From Fervidobacterium pennivorans DSM 9078 (lineage in GTDB: Bacteria > Thermotogota > Thermotogae > Thermotogales > Fervidobacteriaceae), in assembly GCF_000235405.2 (NCBI RefSeq), contig NC_017095.1:124001-188000 (forward strand): a DNA stretch of 64,000 bases, read 5' to 3'. Below the pieces are notes generated by a model, which searched no databases, was not told the origin of the DNA, and saw only the letters and a list, made by a program, of their open reading frames with translations. Shown piece after piece: positions 16,445 to 25,138 of this stretch. Each line of letters begins with the position of its first letter. The stretch's first letter is position 1. The position numbers were made by a program, and so were the translations under genes.

Positions 16445-17524
16445 GTGAGAATAGGTATTGTTTTTGGTACAAGACCAGAGATTATTAAAGTTGCACCTGT
16501 ATATTTGAAAGCAAAGGAAATGGAAAAAGATGGCATTGAGGCTGATTTTATCTGCACTGGTCAGCACAGGGAAATGGTCGATATGATGAAGGGGATTTTC
16601 AACGTTGAAGCGGATATCGATATGAATATCATGACAGCAAATCAAACGCTCAATGAGGTGATGTATAAGGTCGTTCGTGGATTCGAGGAGTTGTTAAAAG
16701 AAAGGCACTATGATTGGATTTTTGTTCAGGGCGATACAACTACGGCAATGGCAGCAGCACTTGCTGCGTTCAATAGAGGTGTGAAAGTTGGGCATATTGA
16801 GGCAGGTCTTAGAAGTGGGGATTTGTACGACCCGTTCCCTGAAGAGATGAATAGGAGGGTTATCGATCAAGTTTCCGAGAAAATGTTTGCACCAACGCAG
16901 AGAGCTAAGGAGACGCTTTTAAAAGAAGGGTTTGATGAGAAAAGAATCATCGTTACAGGCAATACCGTAATCGATGCTCAGATGTACGTTGTAAATCATT
17001 TTGACCTTGAGAGCGTGAGAAAGAAGATAATAGACCATGAGAATTACTTTCTTGTGACTTTGCACAGAAGAGAGAACATAGGTCAACGAATGAGAAATAT
17101 ATTGAGGGCGTTAAGAAAATTCTCTGAAAAAGAGGGGATAGAAATCGTCTTTCCAGTGCACAAGAATCCAAAAGTTAGAGATATTGTATATACTGAATTA
17201 GATGGCTGTAAAAATGCGCATTTGATAGAACCCGTTGATTATGTGGAGCTCACCGCTTTGCTCAAAGATGCGAAGTTTGTTGCAACGGACAGCGGAGGAA
17301 TCCAAGAAGAGGCACCAACGTTTGGAAAGTTCGTCGTTGTGTGTAGAAAGACAACGGAAAGACCGGAGCTGATAGAGAGCGGATTCGGAATATTGGCAGG
17401 TACAGAAGAAGAAAGTGTATATGCTGCTTTAAACAGAGCGGTACGGTTTGTTCCAGGTACGTTGAAAAATCCATTTGGTGATGGATATGCATCTGAGAGG
17501 ATCCTAAGTTCAGTTCTGAGGTGA
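16445..17524 (+). CDS. wecB: UDP-N-acetylglucosamine 2-epimerase (non-hydrolysing)
   Basis: 359 residues from GTG 16445 with GGAGGTG upstream. The start RIGIVFGTRPEIIKVAPVYL, FVQGDTTTAMAAALAAFNRG, VGHIEAGLRSGDLYDPFPEE, VTLHRRENIG, and ATDSGGIQEEAPTFGKFVVV are the standard WecB/MnaA blocks; the H-E-A-G-L-R and T-D-S-G-G motifs bind UDP and the sugar. It interconverts UDP-GlcNAc and UDP-ManNAc. No ManNAc dehydrogenase (wecC) is present in the window, so whether ManNAc or ManNAcA enters the glycan cannot be said. A GT4 gene starts 5 bp after its stop. Confidence 0.93.
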   Translation: MRIGIVFGTRPEIIKVAPVYLKAKEMEKDGIEADFICTGQHREMVDMMKGIFNVEADIDMNIMTANQTLNEVMYKVVRGFEELLKERHYDWIFVQGDTTTAMAAALAAFNRGVKVGHIEAGLRSGDLYDPFPEEMNRRVIDQVSEKMFAPTQRAKETLLKEGFDEKRIIVTGNTVIDAQMYVVNHFDLESVRKKIIDHENYFLVTLHRRENIGQRMRNILRALRKFSEKEGIEIVFPVHKNPKVRDIVYTELDGCKNAHLIEPVDYVELTALLKDAKFVATDSGGIQEEAPTFGKFVVVCRKTTERPELIESGFGILAGTEEESVYAALNRAVRFVPGTLKNPFGDGYASERILSSVLR

Positions 17525-17528
17525 TTAT

Positions 17529-18617
17529 ATGAAAAAAGTTTTGATAATTGGTTATATGCACTCGAAATACGACAAGAGGGTTTACAGGACCGTTCAGGCA
17601 CTTTCAAAGTATGCAAAGGTGATTTATCAATATGTGGTGAAAGAAAAAGAGAGTGAATATGAAGAAGGAAATGTGCGCTATGTGCCTATTGAAAAGAAAA
17701 GTGAGCCTACGAAGAACATTTTAGCCAAACTTCAAAGGCGAAGAAAGTTTGATAAGCAGGTTGTTGATTTGATAAAGAATACCGATTTTGATGTTTTGTA
17801 CATGCATCATTTCTTACCATCGAAACCGATCGAGCCGTTTGAATATGCTAAGAGCATTGGAAAAAGAGTAGTATACGATATTCATGAATACCACCCAGAG
17901 AATTTCTTATTAACACTTTCTGGACCAGTTGGAAGGTTGAAAATTAATGTGGTGAGAAGATTATTTGAAAGGCAGATAGATTTGTCCGATAAATTGATAT
18001 TTGTTTCTCCAGAGCAGATGAGATATTCGCTGGGTGAAAGAAAGAAAGATGTTTTAGTCGTGCCAAACTATGCAAGTATAGCGGTCTGTAGTAGAGAGAA
18101 AAACAAGGAAATAGTTTTTGTTGGGAAGGTAGCAAGAGCTCTTGGTGATGAAGAACAAGCAATTAAAAAGCTTATTAACGAAGGATTTATTTTCAAAATA
18201 ATAGGCATGGAGTCGAACGTTTTCTCAAATATAGAGCATGTCTACACCGGTTTTCTGCCATACGATGAGATGATGAAAGAAATATCGAAAGCAGCATTTT
18301 CCTTGGTTTCATTTAAAACGATAGAAAGGGAAGACTACAAGAATGACTTGTGGTCTTTACCACACAAATTCTACGATTCGATAGCCGCAGGAACACCGGT
18401 AATTGTTAAGCAGAGTTTTGTGTCAATGAGTAAGATAGTTGAAGAATTGGGGATAGGTGTGGTGATAGAGCCGAAGGATGTTGAAGGTTCCGTGAAAAAG
18501 ATTTTAGATGCCTATAACAACTACGATAAACTTATTGAGAATGTTGAAAGACACAAGAATAAGTTTGTTTGGGATGAGACGAAAGAGAAAGAGTTTGTCG
18601 AATTTGTCCTTGGGTAA
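17529..18617 (+). CDS. Glycosyltransferase family 4
   Basis: 362 residues from ATG 17529, a few bases after the epimerase stop. The N-terminal KKVLIIGYMHSKYDKRVYRT and VVYDIHEYHPENFLL are seen in GT4 enzymes of capsule clusters. LIFVSPEQMRYSLGERKKDV starts the linker, and the donor lobe includes IVFVGKVARALGDEEQAIKK and the late SLPHKFYDSIAAGTPVIVKQ segment. In that segment the family's second Glu of EX7E is replaced by a K-F-Y-D-S-I-A-A-G-T-P variant, as in many capsular enzymes. Because it is coupled to wecB it may use UDP-ManNAc; that is an inference from neighbourhood alone. Confidence 0.85.
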   Translation: MKKVLIIGYMHSKYDKRVYRTVQALSKYAKVIYQYVVKEKESEYEEGNVRYVPIEKKSEPTKNILAKLQRRRKFDKQVVDLIKNTDFDVLYMHHFLPSKPIEPFEYAKSIGKRVVYDIHEYHPENFLLTLSGPVGRLKINVVRRLFERQIDLSDKLIFVSPEQMRYSLGERKKDVLVVPNYASIAVCSREKNKEIVFVGKVARALGDEEQAIKKLINEGFIFKIIGMESNVFSNIEHVYTGFLPYDEMMKEISKAAFSLVSFKTIEREDYKNDLWSLPHKFYDSIAAGTPVIVKQSFVSMSKIVEELGIGVVIEPKDVEGSVKKILDAYNNYDKLIENVERHKNKFVWDETKEKEFVEFVLG

Positions 18618-18622
18618 AAAAT

Positions 18623-18630
18623 AAACGTGA
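18623..18630. repeat. Target-site duplication, left copy (AAACGTGA)
   Basis: Identical to 19,690-19,697 on the other side of the insertion sequence. This proves that the element inserted here as a unit. It also defines both ends to the base. Confidence 0.88.
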
Positions 18631-19689
18631 GATAGTGTTAACTTGTAGTGATGAAAGAGTGTAATTGTGAAAGAATGCGATTGATATTGCCATTGTGCGT
18701 TTTCCAAAGATTCTTCACTACACAAAATCCTTGAATATATTTCGCTAAGTTCTTCGTATTCTTCAGCCCTCGCTTGAGTCGGAAAAAGTCTTTCAACAAT
18801 GAAAACTTAGATTCACATTGATTGTTTTTACCGAGCGGTACCACTACGTGATTGATATTTCTGAACAACAGCTTTACTGCACTTTCATATGCACCAAGTC
18901 CATCAGTAATAAGTTCAATGTTTCTAGGTTTTGAATTACCAAAGAACTTCTCGAGCAATACTTTGACTTGTCCCATATCACGATACTTTGAGACATGCCA
19001 ACAAAGAATTAAGTTAGTTTCGTGATCAACTAATAGCCAAACATAGTACTTTTGTTCTTTGAACACAAGAACAGTTTCATCAGCATGAACTGAGAAAACA
19101 TTTTCGATGGTAAATGTTGGAAAAAGTACAGAGAATAAAGTACACAATTTAATAACCCATTTGTATATGGTGACATGAGATACTTTGATATTAAGAGAAT
19201 GAGCAAGAGAGCGATAAGACATATTGTGTTTCATATACAAAACAAAAGCCTTTAAGACGAAAAAGATAGGGAAGCGGAAATATTTAAATTTCTCAGGAAT
19301 AAGGGTGACTGGTTCGGGGAGGTTAAAAGGTACTCTATCTTTGGTACGACAAGCTCTACAACGGAAGACAACGAAAGAGCGACGGACTTTGTAAATTTGC
19401 ATAGATTTACCACAAGAAGTGCATTTGGGATAAGGGAAAGGGAAGTTTTTGCGTTTTTGAGAATGGGAGAGTTTGAAAGAATGATGGCAGAGTTTGCAAA
19501 GGAATTGTTGGTTACCGTATTTGTCATGACCGTTTTTGTATAAGCTGGTGGAACCGCATTTTGGACAAGAGAGCGTTGAGTTGTTCATATCGGGATACCT
19601 CCTTTGTCGAGAGTTGGTTGGGGGGTGTCCCCTCTTTATAAGGATAATGCAGTTTTTGGAAAGTTTCAATACTTTTAGTTAACATTATC
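18631..19689. mobile_element. Intact insertion sequence, zinc-ribbon DDE type (1,059 bp)
   Basis: Imperfect inverted ends: left GATAGTGTTAACTTGTAGTG, and right (read on the minus strand) GATAATGTTAACTAAAAGTA. The first 12 bases differ at one position. The element is flanked by an identical octamer, AAACGTGA, at 18,623-18,630 and 19,690-19,697. It carries one transposase gene on the minus strand. An 8-bp duplication and ~1.06 kb size suit IS6/IS1595-like families; I do not assign the family firmly. It separates the GT4 gene from the second epimerase gene. Confidence 0.92.
18638..19588 (-). CDS. Transposase, DDE type with two N-terminal zinc ribbons
   Basis: 316 residues from ATG 19588, preceded on the minus strand by AAAGGAGGTATC. 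Zinc ribbon 1 is CPKCGSTSLYKNGHDKYGNQ ... CKLC; ribbon 2 is CTSCGKSMQIY ... CRAC. A helix-turn-helix follows (YRSLAHSLNIKVSHVTIYKW). The catalytic triad can be read as Asp in SVHADETVLVF, Asp in ELITDGLGAYESA, and Glu in NNQCESKFSLLKDFFR. The frame is intact to a stop inside the left inverted repeat, so the enzyme should be functional and could mobilise the two deleted copies in trans. Resembles IS6-like DDE domains of archaea and Thermotogota. Confidence 0.88.
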   Translation of the reverse strand: MNNSTLSCPKCGSTSLYKNGHDKYGNQQFLCKLCHHSFKLSHSQKRKNFPFPYPKCTSCGKSMQIYKVRRSFVVFRCRACRTKDRVPFNLPEPVTLIPEKFKYFRFPIFFVLKAFVLYMKHNMSYRSLAHSLNIKVSHVTIYKWVIKLCTLFSVLFPTFTIENVFSVHADETVLVFKEQKYYVWLLVDHETNLILCWHVSKYRDMGQVKVLLEKFFGNSKPRNIELITDGLGAYESAVKLLFRNINHVVVPLGKNNQCESKFSLLKDFFRLKRGLKNTKNLAKYIQGFCVVKNLWKTHNGNINRILSQLHSFITTS

Positions 19690-19697
19690 AAACGTGA
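19690..19697. repeat. Target-site duplication, right copy (AAACGTGA)
   Basis: Second copy of the octamer at 18,623-18,630. It lies just before the ribosome site GGGAGG of the second epimerase gene, so the insertion preserved that gene's start. Confidence 0.88.
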
Positions 19698-19713
19698 TTT
19701 GGGAGGTTATAGA

Positions 19714-20765
19714 ATGAAAGTTCTTTCCTTAGTCGGTGCAAGGCCACAGTTTATTAAGGAAGCGGTTTTACACAAGGAGTTTGAAAAGGCGGGAGTTCAA
19801 GAAGTTTTGGTTCATTCAGGACAGCATTATGACTTCAACATGAGTGATGTGTTTTTTGAAGTACTTGATATCCGTAAGCCCGATTATTATCTGAACGTAG
19901 GTTCAGGGTTACATGGCGAAATGACTGGAAAGATTATGATTGAATTTGAAAGGGCGTTCTTGAAGAAAAGCCAGATGTGATTGTTGTGTATGGTGATACC
20001 AATACCACACTCGCTGGTGCAATTGTTGGTGCAAAATTGAAGATTCCTGTAGCGCATGTTGAAGCAGGCTTGAGACAAGAGCCAAAGGATATGCCTGAAG
20101 AGATTAATAGGGTGCTTACAGATAGGGTTTCAAAGTATTTGTTCTGTCCGACCAAGCTTGCTGTTGAGAATTTGAAAAAGGAAGGAATCGTTGATGGTGT
20201 GTATTTTACTGGTGATGTAATGTACGATTTGTTTTTGATGATGGAGCCGACTTTTAAATACGATGTATTCGAGCTTTTAGGTCTTGAAGAAGAGAATTAT
20301 ATCGTTATGACCCTCCACAGAGATTTCAATGTGGATAACAAAGAGAAGTTTGAAAAGATTTTGAGCGAGGTTGCAAAAGTTGCAGAGCAGATTAAAGTTG
20401 TCTTCCCAGTCCATCCAAGAACCCGTAAGAGAATTTCTGAATTTGGTTTGGATGGGTATTTGAAAAATGTTACAGTAATCGACCCAATCGATTATTTGAA
20501 CCTTATGGGCTTGGTGAAGAAATCTTGGAAGGTTATTACCGACAGTGGTGGGTTACAGAAAGAAGCGTATTTTGCAGGCAAACGAGCTGTTGTTGTAATG
20601 CCGGATACAAGCTGGCGAGAGCTTGTTGAGAGTGAGTGGAACATCTTAGCAGATGGTGAAGGAATTTACGATGCTGTGTTTTCTTCTCAAGAAAGGCCAT
20701 ATCCAACAGGGCTGTATGGAAATGGCGATGCAGGCAACAGGATAGTGGAGATTTTGAAGCAGTAG
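19714..20765 (+). pseudogene. UDP-sugar 2-epimerase (WecB/WbpI-like) with a one-base frameshift
   Basis: The first part, from ATG 19714 to about 19,950, reads KVLSLVGARPQFIKEAVLHK, VLVHSGQHYDFNMSDVFFEV and KPDYYLNVGSGLHGEMTGKI. The second part, in the frame ending at 20,765, reads LEEKPDVIVVYGDTNTTLAG, HVEAGLRQEPKDMPEEINRV and VITDSGGLQKEAYFAGKRAV. A single missing G at about 19,953 (GCGTTCTT where GCGGTTCTT is expected) shifts the frame and causes a stop at 19,978. Otherwise the gene is complete. The P-Q-F-I-K and K-P-D-Y-x-L-x-V-G-S-G blocks set it apart from the classical wecB at 16,445 and resemble WbpI-type epimerases. A 3' piece of a close paralogue lies at 32,113. Confidence 0.88.
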
Positions 20766-20847
20766 TGACCTGCGTGTTTGAAGATATTCCCTTGACTCTA
20801 AGACTAAACAGAATATCTCCGTTGTGCAAGAAGCACGACGCAATTAC

Positions 20848-20880
20848 AAGCCCTCATCATGATTTGGTGGGGGCTTTTGT
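20848..20880 (+). terminator. Rho-independent terminator of the polysaccharide locus
   Basis: AAGCCCTCATCA (20,848-20,859) pairs over 12 positions, with two G-T pairs, with TGGTGGGGGCTT (20,865-20,876), followed by TTGTT. It ends the transcript coming from the epimerase gene. Confidence 0.8.
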
Positions 20881-21136
20881 TATCTTGGTTCATTTCCAAA
20901 GTTCAACATACGATTGCCACTCCTACTATACCTGAAAAATTCCATGTCAACACACGTGCAGAATTTTACTAAGAAATTTGATAGTTTTGTGGAATCCTAA
21001 GCTAAATGTAAACTTTACCTATGATAGAAATTTTGTTAGCTTTGCGAAATTTCAAGAGAATTTCCATAAATGAAAGGAAGCAAAAGAAATGTTTAGATTG
21101 ACGAAGATAACCGTCGCTATTTGTAACTCATGACTC

Positions 21137-21166
21137 TTGGAAAATGGAACGTATGAGTGATATGAT
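21137..21166 (+). promoter_or_regulatory. Promoter of the sugar-acid operon
   Basis: TTGGAA (21,137-21,142), an 18-bp spacer and TATGAT (21,161-21,166). Start expected near 21,173, some 65 bp before the first gene. The roughly 250 bp between the terminator and this promoter show nothing recognisable. Confidence 0.6.
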
Positions 21167-21178
21167 ACGTAACGAAAC

Positions 21179-21189
21179 TGGTAAGACCA
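21179..21189. promoter_or_regulatory. FadR-type GntR operator TGGTAAGACCA
   Basis: TGGT-N3-ACCA is the core recognised by FadR-subfamily GntR regulators (E. coli FadR sites share TGGTNNNACCA). It lies just downstream of the predicted start site, where binding would block transcription. The third gene of the operon encodes a regulator of exactly this subfamily. Confidence 0.7.
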
Positions 21190-21238
21190 CTATACCATCA
21201 TACCTTGTATATCTAGTCAATCTATGGAGGTGTCTCGT

Positions 21239-22258
21239 GTGAAGAGCAAAGTTGCAATTGTCAATTCAAGCAGTTTCGGAAAGTATTTCCCTGAGCATGT
21301 TGAAATACTTCAACAAAAGTTTGACGTTCAGAGGTTCGATTTACCACCGAAATTGAGTGGTAGAGAGTTGGCAGATGTTCTTAAAGGTTTTAAATACATA
21401 ATTGCAAGTACAACACCTTTCTTTGATAGCGTGTTTTTTGATAATGTCGAAGGTTTGGTACTGATATCAAGACACGGCCTTGGGTATGACAACATCGATG
21501 TAGGTAAAGCGACGGAGAAGGGAGTTATAGTAACCAAGGTTCGTGGAGGTGCTGAACGCGAGGCGGTTGCAGAACATGCGATAGCCCTTTGTATGTCAGT
21601 TTTGAGGAAAGTTCCTCAGTCGTATAGCAAGGTGTTGCAATCAAAGTGGTCGGAACGACAAAAGTTCTTCGGAATTGAGTTGAAAGGTAAGACAGTGGGA
21701 ATAATTGGATTTGGGAATATTGGAAGCCGTGTTGCAGAAATCGTGCACTTTGGTTTCAATGCAGATGTTGTTGTATATGACCCATTTGTGGCTGAAGAAA
21801 ATATGAGTTACGTTAATGCAAGAAAGGTAGAACTTAACGAGCTCGTTAAATTGTCCGATGTAATATTCATCTGCGCGAAGTACACAAAGGAAAATTACCA
21901 TATTCTGTCTACAAACGAATTCGAGATGATGAAAGAAGGCGTGTACATAGTAAATACTTCGAGAGGGGAACTAATTGATCAAGAAGCGCTTATTCAAGCG
22001 TTAGAATCCGGCAAGGTTGCTGGTGTAGGGCTCGACGTTGTTGAGGGTGAGCCGATAAACGGGGAGCATCCTCTTTTGAGATTTGATAATGTCGTGGTCA
22101 CACCTCATATTGCGGCGTACACTTTTGAAAGTATAAAGGCTATGGGTGACAAAGTGGTCAGTGACGTTCTTCGAGCTGAAGAAAGAATAATACCGGAGGA
22201 AGTAGTGAATGTTGCAGTAATAAAGAAACTGGAGGAAGAAGGATGGAAAAAGATTTGA
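21239..22258 (+). CDS. D-isomer 2-hydroxyacid dehydrogenase (possible 2-ketogluconate/glyoxylate reductase)
   Basis: 339 residues. GTG 21239 is preferred because GGAGG ends nine bases before it; ATG 21224 lies on the ribosome site itself. The NAD(P)-binding loop is KGKTVGIIGFGNIGSRVAEI (about residue 145). The catalytic set follows the family: Arg in VNTSRGELIDQEALIQALES, Glu in GVGLDVVEGEPI, and His in VVVTPHIAAYT. Reading with its neighbours (FGGY kinases, 6-phosphogluconate dehydrogenase, TctABC), reduction of a keto-sugar acid such as 2-ketogluconate is plausible. Phosphoglycerate or hydroxypyruvate reduction is also possible on family grounds. Its end overlaps the next gene by 16 bp. Confidence 0.85.
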   Translation: MKSKVAIVNSSSFGKYFPEHVEILQQKFDVQRFDLPPKLSGRELADVLKGFKYIIASTTPFFDSVFFDNVEGLVLISRHGLGYDNIDVGKATEKGVIVTKVRGGAEREAVAEHAIALCMSVLRKVPQSYSKVLQSKWSERQKFFGIELKGKTVGIIGFGNIGSRVAEIVHFGFNADVVVYDPFVAEENMSYVNARKVELNELVKLSDVIFICAKYTKENYHILSTNEFEMMKEGVYIVNTSRGELIDQEALIQALESGKVAGVGLDVVEGEPINGEHPLLRFDNVVVTPHIAAYTFESIKAMGDKVVSDVLRAEERIIPEEVVNVAVIKKLEEEGWKKI

Positions 22259-23703
22259 TTCTTGCTGTGGACGTTGGAACGACTTACTTGAAAGCGGGAT
22301 TGGTTGATGCAGAAGGTAATATCCTGAGGTCTTGTAGAAACAAGATTAGGATGGATGTTGACCCGTCCGGAAAAGCTGAGCATAATGTTAAAGACCTCTC
22401 AAGACTTTTGCAGAAAACGATGAAGAAAGTAGTTGATGGATTTGAAAAGCGTGTAGCCGCTATTGTTCCATCCACATATATCTTTGGTTTGATGTTGCTT
22501 GATTCGAATAATGTTCCGCATTCGAATATGATTACCTTAGCAGATACACGAATCAGAGAAGTTATGTGCGACTTTAAGGGCTATTTCGATAGAGACTTCA
22601 TTTACTCAAGAACAGGTATGCCTCCAACGTTTCATACCGCGCTTGCAAAGGTTTTTTGGAGCCTAAGGAGGCTTCAAATTGAGGATCTAAGGAAAGTGAA
22701 GTTCGTGTCGTGTAAGGATTACATCGTTCTTCTTTTGACCTCCAAGCTTGCGACTGAACCAAGTACGGCTTCGTCAACAGGGTACTTCAATACGTTTACC
22801 TTGGACTGGGATGATGATATTTTAAGCTTTTTGGGAATAAGTAGAAATAACCTGCCTGAGATACTTTCACCTTACACGGTGATTCCGTTGAAAAAGGAAA
22901 TTTCTGACTATCTCGGGTTGCCAAGAGATGTTGGAGTGGTAATGGGTTTGTACGACGGTGGAGCTGTAGCTCTTGCTAGTGGTGTTTTTGGGAATAAAAG
23001 AAGAGCTGTAGTAAACCTCGGAACCACAGGGATGGTTCGAGTTATCTCAGAGCGGCCTTTCATATCTTCCACCCCCATGCTTAAGACTCAGACTTTGTAT
23101 CTGTGCAACGGTAGGTGGTTCCCTGGAGGTTCCGTGAATAACGCAGGTTCTGTAATTGAATGGCTGAGGAAAGTTTTAAGGATAAACCTTGATAAATTTC
23201 GTTCACATGAAGTTAAACCGGTCAAAGGATTGCTATTCCATCCTTATATAACTGGTGAGAGGGGACTGGAGTTCGGTAGCGAAGCAAAAGGGATGATTCA
23301 AGGGCTTGAATATAAGATTTCTGCTGAAGATATACTCACAGCAGCTTTGGAAGGTATTTCATTCACGTTGCGAATGATGGTAGAACCCCTTATAGAAAAA
23401 GGCATTGGTTTTGAGAGAGTGACTGTGTCTGGTGGAGGAACAAAGTTGAAGCAATGGCTTTACATACTTGCGAATGTTCTTAAGAAGGAAGTTGAGGTCT
23501 CACGGTTTGAAGAACCCGCTCTCGTTGGATCTACGATGTTGGGAGGTGTTTCATTAGGCTGGTTTGATTCGTTGAATGACGCTACAAATCATATTGTTAA
23601 GGAAGGAATGATCGTGACACCGGACCAAGAGTTAGTTGAAACGTACGATGAGAAGTTTGATGCTTTTTTGGGTTCTCTTAAACGTATGTACATTGAAAAG
23701 TGA
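22243..23703 (+). CDS. FGGY-family carbohydrate kinase (gluconokinase/xylulokinase-like), first copy
   Basis: 486 residues. The phosphate-1 loop is ILAVDVGTTYLKAGLVDAEG. The central ATPase part holds GVVMGLYDGGAVALASGVFG with the catalytic Asp, and AVVNLGTTGMVRVIS. The C-terminal adenosine loop is VTVSGGGTKLKQWLYILANV. Length and motif order match FGGY kinases. In this setting it most likely phosphorylates a sugar acid such as gluconate, but the acidic-sugar specificity is not readable from motifs. A second, clearly different FGGY kinase lies 1.4 kb downstream in the same operon, suggesting either two substrates or a heteromeric role. Confidence 0.87.
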   Translation: MEKDLILAVDVGTTYLKAGLVDAEGNILRSCRNKIRMDVDPSGKAEHNVKDLSRLLQKTMKKVVDGFEKRVAAIVPSTYIFGLMLLDSNNVPHSNMITLADTRIREVMCDFKGYFDRDFIYSRTGMPPTFHTALAKVFWSLRRLQIEDLRKVKFVSCKDYIVLLLTSKLATEPSTASSTGYFNTFTLDWDDDILSFLGISRNNLPEILSPYTVIPLKKEISDYLGLPRDVGVVMGLYDGGAVALASGVFGNKRRAVVNLGTTGMVRVISERPFISSTPMLKTQTLYLCNGRWFPGGSVNNAGSVIEWLRKVLRINLDKFRSHEVKPVKGLLFHPYITGERGLEFGSEAKGMIQGLEYKISAEDILTAALEGISFTLRMMVEPLIEKGIGFERVTVSGGGTKLKQWLYILANVLKKEVEVSRFEEPALVGSTMLGGVSLGWFDSLNDATNHIVKEGMIVTPDQELVETYDEKFDAFLGSLKRMYIEK

Positions 23704-23715
23704 GGGGTGAACTCC

Positions 23716-24471
23716 TTGTTTGAGGAGATTGATAAGACCCAAACCTCCGAAAAGATTGTTGAGGAAATCGTTAAATTAATATCGAGTGGCAAACTTAAAC
23801 CGGGACAGGCGTTACCACCGGAGCGAGAGTTGGCTTCACGACTGGGTGTCAGTCGAGTGGCCTTAAGAGAAGCGATAACGTCTCTTGCAATGCTGGGAAT
23901 TGTTGAGAAGCGCTGGGGGAAGGGTAATTTTATCTCGGAACAGCTGAATTTGTCAATTGTTCAGAGGTTTACGAAACATTTAATAATTTCAAAGCAACTG
24001 GAAATATTTGAGGTTATGGAGGCAAGACTTGCAATTGAAAGTGAGTTGGCTGCTTTCGCTGCCCTTAGACGAACTGAAGAAGATATCGAAAGGATTCAAA
24101 AGGCGCTTGACAAATACTTGAACACAAGTCGAAAGAGCATCAAGAGAGTTGAGTATGACAAGGAGCTTCATTTTGCAATTGCGAAGGCCGCTAAAAACAG
24201 TATTCTGGAAAGCCTCCAGAATGCCGTGATGAATAAGGCTTTTGAGGTTATTAAGATCACGACGAAGGTAGGTATTGCGTACAAAAATACGGAAGAAGAA
24301 CACAAGAGAATTGTTACCGCGATCATCAGTGGGAATCCCGAATTGTCGAGAATAGAAATGACCAAACATTTATTGATGGCAACGGAAAGGGTTTTCTCCT
24401 CAGAGAAAGTTTTGGATAAAGCGGTTTCTGAAAGATTACAGTGCTTAATAAAAGGTTTACTAACGAAGTAG
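23716..24471 (+). CDS. GntR-family transcriptional regulator, FadR subfamily
   Basis: 251 residues from TTG 23716, six bases after GAGGGGTGA; the earlier GTG 23707 overlaps that ribosome site. The winged helix reads LKPGQALPPERELASRLGVS then RVALREAITSLAMLGIVEKR and WGKGNFI, the textbook GntR head. The C-terminal ~160 residues are the all-helical FCD domain, with EVMEARLAIESELAAFAALR and the metal-ligand region EYDKELHFAIAKAAKNSILE. FadR-subfamily members controlling sugar-acid genes (UxuR, ExuR, GntR-like) respond to aldonates or uronates. The operator at 21,179 fits this subfamily, so autoregulated repression of the operon is the simplest model. Confidence 0.9.
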   Translation: MFEEIDKTQTSEKIVEEIVKLISSGKLKPGQALPPERELASRLGVSRVALREAITSLAMLGIVEKRWGKGNFISEQLNLSIVQRFTKHLIISKQLEIFEVMEARLAIESELAAFAALRRTEEDIERIQKALDKYLNTSRKSIKRVEYDKELHFAIAKAAKNSILESLQNAVMNKAFEVIKITTKVGIAYKNTEEEHKRIVTAIISGNPELSRIEMTKHLLMATERVFSSEKVLDKAVSERLQCLIKGLLTK

Positions 24472-24484
24472 GAGGGATTTTAGG

Positions 24485-25105
24485 ATGCACAAAGACGAAG
24501 TAGCTGCTTTGATCGAAAAGGAACGGTTTATAGCAATTTTGCGTACCAGCAGTACGGAAGATGCAGTAGAAAAAGGTGTTACCCTGAGCGAAGAAGGTGT
24601 CAAGTTGATTGAAGTAACCTTTACAGTTCCAAACGCAACGGAGGTCATAAAAGAACTTAAAGAAAGGTGTCCGGATGCTGTTATAGGCGCTGGTACCGTC
24701 ATTAATTTGGACATGTGTGTTGAAGCGCTGGAAGCCGGTGCTGAATACATAATCTCACCAAACTTTGATCCGGAAGTTTCAAAGTTTTGTGCAGAGAGAG
24801 ATATTTGCTACATTCCCGGAGTTATGACACCAACTGAAATTGTGAATGCCTATCTGGCTGGTAACACTATTCTCAAGCTTTTTCCTGGAGATATTCTAGG
24901 ACCAGCGTTCATCAAGGCTATGAAGGGGCCATTCCCGAACGTGAATTTTATTGTCACAGGCGGAGTTTCACCAGACAACGTTTTAGAGTGGCTCAAAACA
25001 GGTGCCTTTGGTGTTGGTATGGGTGGTTCTCTGGTAAGTGGATCAAAAGAAGAGGTCAGGGAAAGAATTAGGAATGTATTGAAGAAGATAAGGGAACTTT
25101 CTTAA
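24485..25105 (+). CDS. eda: 2-keto-3-deoxy-6-phosphogluconate/4-hydroxy-2-oxoglutarate aldolase
   Basis: 206 residues from ATG 24485, with GGAGGGATT upstream. FIAILRTSSTEDAVEKGVTL corresponds to the normal A-I-V-R start. GVKLIEVTFTVPNATEVIKE carries the catalytic Glu. VIGAGTVINLDMCVEALEAG and FLAGNT-like NAYLAGNTILKLFPGDILGP include the Schiff-base Lys (K-L-F-P). IVTGGVSPDNVLEWLKTGA binds phosphate. It splits KDPG to pyruvate and glyceraldehyde-3-phosphate. No 6-phosphogluconate dehydratase (edd) is in the operon, so the KDPG must come from phosphorylated 2-keto-3-deoxygluconate or from genes elsewhere. Confidence 0.93.
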   Translation: MHKDEVAALIEKERFIAILRTSSTEDAVEKGVTLSEEGVKLIEVTFTVPNATEVIKELKERCPDAVIGAGTVINLDMCVEALEAGAEYIISPNFDPEVSKFCAERDICYIPGVMTPTEIVNAYLAGNTILKLFPGDILGPAFIKAMKGPFPNVNFIVTGGVSPDNVLEWLKTGAFGVGMGGSLVSGSKEEVRERIRNVLKKIRELS

Positions 25106-25138
25106 TGTACTTCAATTTATGGACGGTGGTGTTGTGGG

